Of a stretch of DNA of 64,000 nucleotides, positions 56,921-64,000 are shown one piece after another. The DNA lies in NCBI GenBank assembly GCA_024663395.1, contig JANFAH010000003.1:2666001-2730000 (forward strand), given 5' to 3'. Position 1 is the first letter of the stretch. Each line of letters starts with the position of its first letter. Source of the DNA: Pisolithus tinctorius (taxonomy: Eukaryota > Basidiomycota > Agaricomycetes > Boletales > Pisolithaceae). Both the position numbers and the translations under genes were made by a program. The notes below the pieces were generated by a model. The model did not search any database. It was not told the origin of the DNA and saw only the letters and a list, made by a program, of their open reading frames with translations.

Positions 56921-59900
56921 ATGCCTCGTGAACTGCGTTCTAGGAAGTCTCGCCCGAGTTATGCTACGCTGGCAGGGTATCAGACAGACGGGGGTAACAA
57001 TTGCGAAGGCTCCTCAAGTTCGGAAGCCCAGCCCCAAATCTCTGAGGAGAGTAGTAGCGAGTTTGCGCCCAAAAAAGTACCCACACAGCAAGGCAACGAA
57101 GATGGTGACGAATCTAGTCTGACCGACCTCATGGACGTAGACGAGGAAGAGGAGGAAGTGGCGGAACCGAGAAAAACTCGAAAGACCAGGGACGGTCGTG
57201 CAGAACCAGGACCGCCTACTAGCCAAACGTCGTCCCCCGGTCCATCGAGGAGGAAGTTGAAGCAAAAGGCTCACGGGAAATCGTCGAAAACTCAAGGGGT
57301 CGCCACCCCAACACCGACGCCAGTTCCTGGTCTACCAGCGACGCGAGCAGCAAAGATATACGCATTGCCTAACCCGAGTGCACATCATCGACACCGTGCC
57401 ATCCCCATCTACCACCGCAAAGACCAAGTTGAGAGGCTGGATCGACACCCGGTCCTTTTTAATGAACCCAAAATTACACCGACGAACAGCATGACCGTTG
57501 ACCCACTCCTTACAGAAAGGATAAGCAAAGCATGGGGGTATAATATTGGCCCGGGTCCGGTATGGGAACTCTTGGAGGATAGATCTTGTTTCAAGGAATC
57601 TGTCCGTTCGGATTCGGATCCGAGGGACGAGGCTTCTCGAAGACCTAGAGTCTATCAGGGCCTATCCGTGCGACCAGGATGGACGATCCTGGATTATCGG
57701 TATGTAATATACCCCTTCCTTGCCGCTGCTTTCGAGCACAATGGTTCAATGACTGCTAGGGACGCACTTGCGTATCTTCCCACTGACGTTGCCACGACTG
57801 ACGATGGGATGTTCAAGCCACCCCCGCCAGTAGCATGTCACTTGGGTCTGTTCGGGGAGCAAACACGCGTTCTGTTCGAAATGTTCGATAGTCATGCTAC
57901 ATGTATGTTTTGTTCCTTTGCTTTCCCGGGTGTCTTTCAACTACCCCGAAGCCGAGTTTATTAAGGGCGGTAGCTCTTACATTTTCAACGCCGGTTCACC
58001 TGTTTGGGGCCTCGATTGGTGTCCTACTCACCCTGCGGATCGACCGTGTAAGTCTACTCTACTCCCACCATGTACGGGGCATATTCGTGTTTAAACCTCG
58101 TCTCCTCAAGTCAGACAGTTCAAGCAATACTTGGCTGTTGCTCCGTTTCCATCCCGTGCCCATGCACCGAACATCGGTTTTAAGGCTCAACGCCCATCTC
58201 CAGCTTGTGTGCAAATATGGGCGTTACGACCTCGTACAGCCAAGGATAACGTGGGGGAGTACGATGACGTCTCGGAGAAAGATCGCGAGCCTGGCGAAAT
58301 ACGATGCGAGATGGTTTTGTGTTTGGATGCAGGTCCTGCCCAGGATATCAAATGGTGTCCATTACCTGCTCATGACCGTGTTGGTTGCCCGGTACTGTCA
58401 TTTATCATCATCCCTGACGCTTCCCAATGTAGTGGGACGACAGACAAAGGGTTAGCAATCCCCGGAAGTTGGGCGTACTAGCAGGCGCATTTGAGGACGG
58501 CTCATTATCCATATACGTTGTCCCTGATCCCGTAGATATCACCAATGCAACGCAGAGTGGCACTTCTCCACTTTTCGGTATGTCGTCGTTTTTTTTTTTT
58601 TTTTTGATAGACTGTTCTGAGCGTTGGACAGTGAAACTATCCGAACCAACTTTGCGAGTCGAGCTAGAGAACACGTCCTGCTGGTCGTTGGACTGGGCAA
58701 ATAGTGAAGTTCTCGCGATAGGCTGCACAAACGGTTCGCCATTAGGCCTGTTTTTGTTCGGATTCTAACGGTGGGCAGGTTGCATCGCAATCTACGACGT
58801 AAGCGATGCACTTAATGGGGGAATCTGCGGAAGTGAGCTAGATGCTTGTGCATCACACTACGTGATGATCTCACTATACCTTTAGACATGCTCCCGACGC
58901 ACTTTATATCCGTCCACCAATCCGCGGTGCGCGCCATTACTTGGATCCGGGTTCCCCCGCAAAGCGCTCGAGGAGACCCTGCCACAAGCGAAGATCCAAT
59001 AGTGATCGCTAGTGGCGGTTACGACGGGGTCGAATGTCTCACCGATATCCGTGAACTCCATGGACACGTCATAAACAGGACGCGGGGTACGTGTATAACC
59101 TCCGTGTCCAAATATTAATTGACGAGTGGGTTGCCATATGCAGATGTGATCACCACTGCGACTTATTCTGTCTTTGCGGCTGGTCCGATTATGATCGACC
59201 ATGATAATACTGTGAAGGCTTATTCAGTTTCGCCTACCATGCTTGGGCGAGGTCACATTTTAATGGAACCAGATGGACCTGTTTGGGTTAGCACAGAGAA
59301 GCCATACTTGGCTATGCAGATGATGATTTTTTCCCCTCATTAGCACGTCCATGCTTCGGACTACCATCCACAACTTGTTGTTGGGTCTGCGGACGGATCG
59401 TGTTCAACGACTAACCTGCTCAAGTCTACGCGGAGGGGTGGACTAGTGGTAAGACTCCCGAGTGCTTTTGGATGGAAGATTTCATGACGCCGTCCAGCCG
59501 CTTTACATTCACAAAATATATCAACTGGATTATAGTCGTAAGACGGGAGAATTCCGTATGTTGGAGCGTTTTATCCCGCAAGTCAGTTACCCTTAGCTGT
59601 CTTCACGGATCCATCTCCTGAGTTCCGCCCCCCCACAGGCAATCCAAGAGAAAGGACCTAGTGCGAAGACGAAAGCAAAAGTCGGTGACGAATCATTATC
59701 AGGTTCCGTCCGCAGTACGGGCGTATGGTCGCCAGAAATCGGCGTCCACCGTGTCACTTGGAATTGTGGAAATGGACTTGGATACGCATCACTGTTAGCA
59801 TCTGGGTCGGGATCAGGGCTTTGTAGGGTGGACTGGTTGCGCGGGAGGTGGTTTAAGGACAGGGTACCTTATGTGGACGTGCCTAAGATGAGAAAGGAAG

Positions 59901-59935
59901 TGGATGGAGGGGGGGATGATTCAATGGAGGAATAG
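56921..59935 (+). CDS. WD40 protein, probable TFIIIC subunit (Tfc6/GTF3C2-like)
   Basis: ATG 56921 (MPRELRSRKSRPSYATLAGY). The N-terminal 140 residues are disordered and acidic then basic, with a RRKLKQKAHGK patch. The ordered part begins with HHRHRAIPIYHRKDQVERL and includes RISKAWGYNIGPGPVWELLED. A divergent beta-propeller follows: AGSPVWGLDWCPTHPADRP, PACVQIWALRP, GPAQDIKWCPLPAHD, GVLAGAFEDGSLSIYVVP, CWSLDWANSEVLAIGCTNG, VRAITWIRVPP, IVIASGGYDGVECLTDIR, HASDYHPQLVVGSADGS and GVHRVTWNCGNGLGYASLLAS. It ends at a TAG at 59933-59935. About eight introns were inferred, one with a run of 18 T near 58590. The layout and the acidic-basic N-terminus resemble Tfc6-type TFIIIC subunits, but another WD40 role cannot be excluded. 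Confidence 0.7.
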
Positions 59936-60209
59936 AGGTAGCGTGGCAGGGGTTTTTGCGATTTTGGTCCTTGTTGGTCTACGTAGCATGACAAGTACTT
60001 TGAAATTCATGTTAATGTTAGAAGTAAACAGTATAATTTGAGTACCACTACTAGTGTCGGTTCTCTGCAGTGCACAAGGTACGGGTGGCAGAAATGTTCA
60101 ACGCGCGTGTCACGAGCGATGCAACCAACAGCCGTTGAGCATCTAGATATCCGTAACATCGAGTAGTGTTCAAACTTCAAAGAACCCCAATAGAACTCGG
60201 GCCTCTGCG

Positions 60210-60345
60210 ATGGCTGCACGAAATCACCAAGCGAATGTTGGACAGGGAAACGCCTTTAAGTATATCTACCTATCGCCAACCTCCAACCTATTATACCGCG
60301 TCGTAGACTCGCCGTATCGCTCGTAATCCCACCAGACCAGCCGAT
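60210..60345 (+). pseudogene. Relic of HNT2 exons 1-2
   Basis: The segment starts ATGGCTGCAC, matching the HNT2 start ATGGTTGCAC at 52957. After an internal deletion of about 25 bp it continues with ACAGGGAAACGCC (HNT2: ACAGGGAAGCGC), ATCGCCAACCTCCAACCTAT (HNT2: ATCGTCAACCTCAAACCTAT), then CTCGTAATCCC (HNT2 exon 2: CTTGTGATCCC) and AGACCAGCCGATC (HNT2: AGACTAGCCGACC). Most of the intron and all of exon 3 are lost. The frame is broken. The relic lies directly before the 3' end of the F-box gene. Confidence 0.8.
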
Positions 60346-60356
60346 CCGTCTACAGT

Positions 60357-61962
60357 CTAGATAGCGTCGTCCCATATGCGAATAGCCGCAGCATGGCCAC
60401 ATCCCTCCGCATGTTCGTTTGTCTCGTTGGAATCTGCGAGACACAAGACAGGGGCCGTGCAGAGGACATCATGAAAGAGAGTCTCGCTTTCAATGTCTTC
60501 CAAGCCTTCAAACCCATCCCCCATGTCTTGGTCATCCGAAATGCACATTACTCTGACGCCATTCTTCCAGGATTGATACAATCGTCTGTGGATGGCATTC
60601 AATTGAGCAATACCCTCCCCCCACCCTTGCTGAAACTCCGTCCGAATGGTATGTATGTCCCTGTTGTGGGCATTGAGAGTGGTGCTGAGAGAGCAGATAG
60701 TAGGAGCAGCGGGTAAGACACGAATTTTTGGGACGCTGATGTTATGATGGACGATGTGAACTGCCTCTCTTGGCGGAGAGTCTCGGAGGGAAATTGTAGC
60801 TGTCGCCAGACCGCGCCGTCCGGGCCTAATTCTTCTTCCTGGGCGCTGCTCGCCGACAGGCTGCTGTGAAATACCGCCTTCCCTGGTCTGCAGACGAGCT
60901 GCGTTGCTCTCCAACCAGGTCTTCAGTTTCTTCTCCCGGTCTTTAGCTGCCTTAACGGTCCCCAGCGCAACCATCTTGCCAACGGCCGCCCAATCCCCCT
61001 CGTGTGATTGACCTTGCGCAATAGTGCAACCGTCCAAGATTAGATGCTTCAGATGGCTGAACCGAGCCAGCAGCCCCTCTACATCTACAGACCGAACATG
61101 ACACGTCGACAAGTCCAGGAGGGTCAAAGCCGTAGCAGTTCTGGGGGTGTTGAACAAGAAAGGTGCAACCTGCCGCGAAGGGATCCGGAGTCGAAAATTT
61201 GATGCCGACCGAAAACAGGGCGAGCACACCAGCTTCGACAATACATCGAGGTGAAAGAATACGAGGGGCTGTGCAAAGCGCTGTGCCCGAGCTATTTCAG
61301 GGTCCAAAGGATCCTGTACGATCGATAATGTAGGCAGGCTGTACGATGGCCATCGAGCGAGTGCTTGCAGAGTGGTGTCAAAATATGCACCCTAGTGTTT
61401 GGCATCAACTGGCTTCGTGATGGGTTTGGGAGAAGACTGGGACATAAGTACCTTAAGGAATTGATAGTAAGTGGCTTTTTGTACGCTAGTATGGTACGTA
61501 GTTGGCAGTTGGACGTTGGACCTTGAACTCGCAGATGGATGAGGTGGCTTACTAGGGTCGAAAGCGCAACGATAGGCAGAGCAAGTCCTCTCGCGGCTTT
61601 TTTAATATCTCCTCCAGATGTTCTGGTGCAAAGTTCGGTCCAACAAACAGCGTGATCCTGCGAAGGCGAGTGAGGACGGATGCTAAGTTGACCACTATAT
61701 CTGCGTCGACCGTCCAAGTCTCCAACGCGAATGACTTCACCCAACCGGCCTCCTCTGGGGAACCACGAACACGGCGGTACAACCGAAAAACACCCTCGGA
61801 TGTCTTTAAGCGGATGCATTCGAATAGATGGTGCAAGGGCACCGGAGACTGCGGGATGGCTCTAGAAAGCGATAAGACTGCCTGCTGCCTCTCGTCCGGG
61901 GGAACTTGGGTCAAAATCGCCGAGTATATTTCTGATGGGAGTTCCGCAAGGTTAGAGGGCAT
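60357..61962 (-). CDS. F-box/LRR-like protein of a basidiomycete family
   Basis: ATG 61962 (MPSNLAELPSEIYSAILTQV) gives an F-box-like helix typical of SCF substrate receptors. Exon 1 carries LFECIRLKTSEGVFRLYRR, VNLASVLTRLRRITLFVGPN and LLCLSLRFRP. A small exon YVQKATYYQFLK (about 61445-61481) and the next, starting GAYFDTTLQALARWPSYSL, restore the family block, followed by PTLSIVQDPLDPEIARA and LVFFHLDVLSKLVCSP. Leucine-rich units are TALTLLDLSTCHV and FSHLKHLILDGCTI. After KDREKKLKTWLESNAARL come an Arg-rich region and a C-terminal AEFQQ..IAQLNAIHRRLYQSW module, ending at a stop at 60357-60359. It probably selects targets for ubiquitination; the target is unknown. Confidence 0.85.
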
Positions 61963-62020
61963 ATTGACTGGTTTGGGTAATGTGATGGCGCGATGACGAC
62001 GTACTAATATCTATATCCTA

Positions 62021-63237
62021 CTACTCAGACAGGAGTGGTCCTACGATGCTTTCCTGTAACGATGACACAGAGCCCGTACACCCAAGAGTAAGCAATTCTA
62101 CACCCTCTTGTACTACCTTCCTGGTCTGCTCCCGACCGCCCCAACTGATGCGAGGACCCAATGTTACCAGGTGCGCGCCAATGTGACCCACAGTGACGCC
62201 TGCGAGCGCAGGATCCACTTTATTGTTGCACCGTCTGTACGTTGACAGGAAGGAGGTTATCACTGCTTCCGCAGACTCCTTGCGACGGGGATGGAATCTC
62301 GAGATGAGATATAGTTCCGCGCAGAGCTGGCCAAGGTCCAACCCTGGAAGTCCCATCTTCGCTACCTCCCAGTCCACAACATACAATTTTTCCACGGCCT
62401 CTACCGTCCCGTTCGCACCTCGTCGAAGGCACACCATTATATTACCCGGCCAGAAGTCGCCATGAGTCATGACGTCCGAACCAGTCGAAGAGTGAATCTC
62501 CCTCGATCTTATCTCCACCAGCTTGGAAAAAGCCGCTAGCTTCTCGCTGGAGATCTCGAGAGGAGGGTTCGAGAGCGCGGGAATCTCGTCCTTACCATTC
62601 AGCGTAGAGACAATCCGACTGTATGTCATCCAAGCTGTGATCATCTTCCCGACCTCGTTATTCGTGAATAAGCTCAGGTCGACATCGTGACACTCGCTCA
62701 ATCCATGTAGGTGGCTGAGGAAATATCCGAGTGCAGTCCCCATCTCCTGGAGCGGAGCTGTCGGAAGACTCTCGTTGATCAGGGTCTCCTTCAAGGTACG
62801 CGCGTCAGCTCCAGCGTCATCGACTATCATGACATGCTTTTCTTCGTCATAGAGGCGTAAGGCGGGAACCTCCACGGTGATCTCACCGCTTCGTATCGAC
62901 AACTGGCGGGATAGCCGGAATGCCTCGGCTTCGAACTTCTGTTCAGCACCTACGTCAGCTTGCCGTCACAAACGCTGACGAATCTCATCAGACTTACCTG
63001 ACGTTCCGCAGAAAGCAGCATCCGTGTGGCGTCGCCTATGGATGCAGCCGCATATGAAGGCGTATATTTCAGGACAAAGGTCGATCTTCTATCGATAGGT
63101 GTACGCAGATGAATCCTGTACGTGAAGGCGGAATGCCCTCCTTTCAGAAGGTCGACTGTGCGTGAGGCAAAAGCCGTGTCTTCGAGATAGGCTTGGACAC
63201 CGGCAGGGGTAGCTAGTGCCTCGGGGGTATCTGACAT
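62021..63237 (-). CDS. APH-fold kinase-like phosphotransferase
   Basis: ATG 63237 (MSDTPEALATPAGVQAYL). The N-lobe has LLKGGHSAFTYRIHL and RSTFVLKYTPSYAA (ATP-binding Lys). One intron (donor GTCAGG or GTAAGT, about 55 nt) joins LLSAER to AEQKFEAEAFRLSRQ. Then come HVMIVDDAGADARTLKE (hinge), ALGYFLSHLHGLSE, the catalytic loop VMTHGDFWPGNIMV (HGDxxxxN), the metal-binding VVDWEVAKMGLPGLDLGQL and a helical C-lobe, ending at a stop at 62021-62023. This is the APH/choline-kinase fold (PF01636); fungi have many such genes with unknown small-molecule substrates. Drug resistance should not be assumed. Confidence 0.9.
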
Positions 63238-63497
63238 CGTCAACGAATCACTCAGTTTGCTCACTTCTCAGATCGCCTTTATAATCCGCTTTCGGGTGCG
63301 ATGATGACTAGCTAGTAGTTCGGCTGACTCAGAACATCTAGCAACCGACCCACTAGAGTCAACTTCGGATCCGGTGAGTCATAGGGGCACTGGTTGTGAT
63401 TCGACCTAATCCGCAACACAGCCCAGAAAATAGTACAAATGAAAATTGGTGGATGGTACTACAACACGTAAGTTCTCGATTTCGAAAACAATCCTCA

Positions 63498-64000
63498 TTA
63501 CAGCTTGTCATAGTAGTAGTCGAGCGGCGGGATATCAGGCTGTGATAAAAAGCGTAAGGCAAGGTCACATCACTGGCATCCAGCAAACACACCTTGAGAC
63601 CCTTGCGTATACGGATATTCTTGACGAGTTCCTCGAGTTTGCTGCCCTTCTCAAGGGGCGCTGGGCAAAAGTAACGATGAGCACATCGTCGTCACCAAGA
63701 CGATCGGTTTACGTACAGCCGTTCATAAGTTCCCAGTGGTCGAATACACTTTGGGGGAATGCCTGTCCACCGGTTTGCGAGCGGAGATCACCGTTGAAAC
63801 CAAAGGACTCCATGACAGGGAGGTATGCCTTGACTGTGAACATCGGTGTTCCCGGCCTCTGCTCCTCACTGAAGACTTGACCACGACGCCTGTTCAATAC
63901 ACTGTAGATACCGCCGATAGCGTTCTCAGGACACTGTATTTCCACTGCACGCACGTCCTAAGTTTAAATACAAACAAACACGAAGATTGACGCTCACCGA
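63498..64000 (-). CDS. EFT1: Translation elongation factor 2 (eEF2), C-terminal part
   Basis: Only the last exons are in the window; the rest lies beyond position 64000. The exon from 63944 reads [60 protein letters not shown] and [15 protein letters not shown], the highly conserved domain V of eEF2. A 57-nt intron leads to [20 protein letters not shown], and a further intron to [13 protein letters not shown], the invariant C-terminus, with a TAA at 63498-63500. A donor at the window edge (TCG/GTGAGC) marks the previous exon. It catalyses GTP-dependent ribosome translocation and is expected to be highly expressed. It is downstream of the APH-like gene on the same strand. Confidence 0.97.

Noticed and set aside
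62021..63237. Antibiotic-resistance kinase
   Set aside because: The APH fold is present, but fungal genomes carry many such kinases with other or unknown substrates, and nothing here points to drug inactivation.
1..64000. CRISPR arrays, operons, rRNA genes, riboswitches
   Set aside because: Nothing of this kind was seen; the sequence is eukaryotic nuclear DNA with spliceosomal introns.
11632..64000. Biosynthetic (secondary metabolite) gene cluster
   Set aside because: No polyketide synthase, NRPS, terpene synthase or clustered oxidases; the two adjacent transcription factors lack any pathway genes around them.

Overview
The window looks like a gene-dense nuclear stretch from a filamentous basidiomycete, most likely an Agaricomycete. 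The evidence is dense short introns (mostly about 45-65 nt, GT-AG with some GC-AG), a Plavaka-type transposase family typical of mushroom genomes, an F-box family typical of these fungi, intron-bearing tRNA-Leu genes, and housekeeping proteins of fungal type (bifunctional ADE5,7, PacC/RIM101, SED5, eEF2). Genes lie on both strands, a few hundred bases apart, often in divergent or convergent pairs. Exon structures were read by hand from splice consensus and protein continuity. Gene ends are usually firm, but some internal junctions are provisional.

Layout. 1-2.4 kb: the 3'-truncated end of a large Ser/Pro-rich protein of unknown function. 2.7-3.3 kb: non-coding DNA with a diverged repeat. 3.3-10.7 kb: the accessory-looking part, with an unknown gene, a full-length Plavaka/Tnp2-like transposase gene and a divergent small orphan gene. 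11.6-24.8 kb: core genes, namely ADE5,7 (purine synthesis), an ankyrin-CCCH protein, glycerol-3-phosphate dehydrogenase, SED5 (Golgi t-SNARE), a NOP6-like RRM protein, an unknown Ser/Pro-rich protein and an MGST3-like MAPEG enzyme. 25.4-32.6 kb: RRB1 (60S assembly), a PA28gamma/PSME3 proteasome activator and TAF1 (TFIID). 32.7-44.4 kb: PacC/RIM101 with a cluster of its own binding motif upstream, myosin regulatory light chain, a conserved fungal protein, an LSB5-like VHS-GAT protein, a GCM1/WRKY-like DNA-binding protein, UTP11 and a GPI-anchored PLC-like phosphodiesterase. 44.6-46.4 kb: two near-identical tRNA-Leu(AAG) genes. 46.5-49.4 kb: a head-to-head Zn2Cys6/bHLH transcription-factor pair and a basic-secretory-protein-type zinc metallopeptidase. 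49.5-64 kb: FCP1, the FHIT-like HNT2, a chitin deacetylase, a TFIIIC-like WD40 protein, an F-box protein, an APH-fold kinase and the C-terminus of eEF2.

Working together. Many genes serve gene expression: TFIID (TAF1), Pol II CTD dephosphorylation (FCP1), TFIIIC (candidate), tRNA genes, and ribosome assembly (RRB1, NOP6, UTP11). No metabolic gene cluster is evident.

Most notable observations: (1) an apparent ancient tandem duplication of an HNT2/F-box convergent pair, with reciprocal decay so that each copy kept only one intact gene; (2) seven GCCAAG boxes in 119 bp upstream of the PacC gene; (3) conserved reading-frame breaks in TAF1 that need either single-base insertions or unusual splicing, together with 28-31 nt candidate introns in three genes; (4) a complete transposase gene beside an orphan gene.
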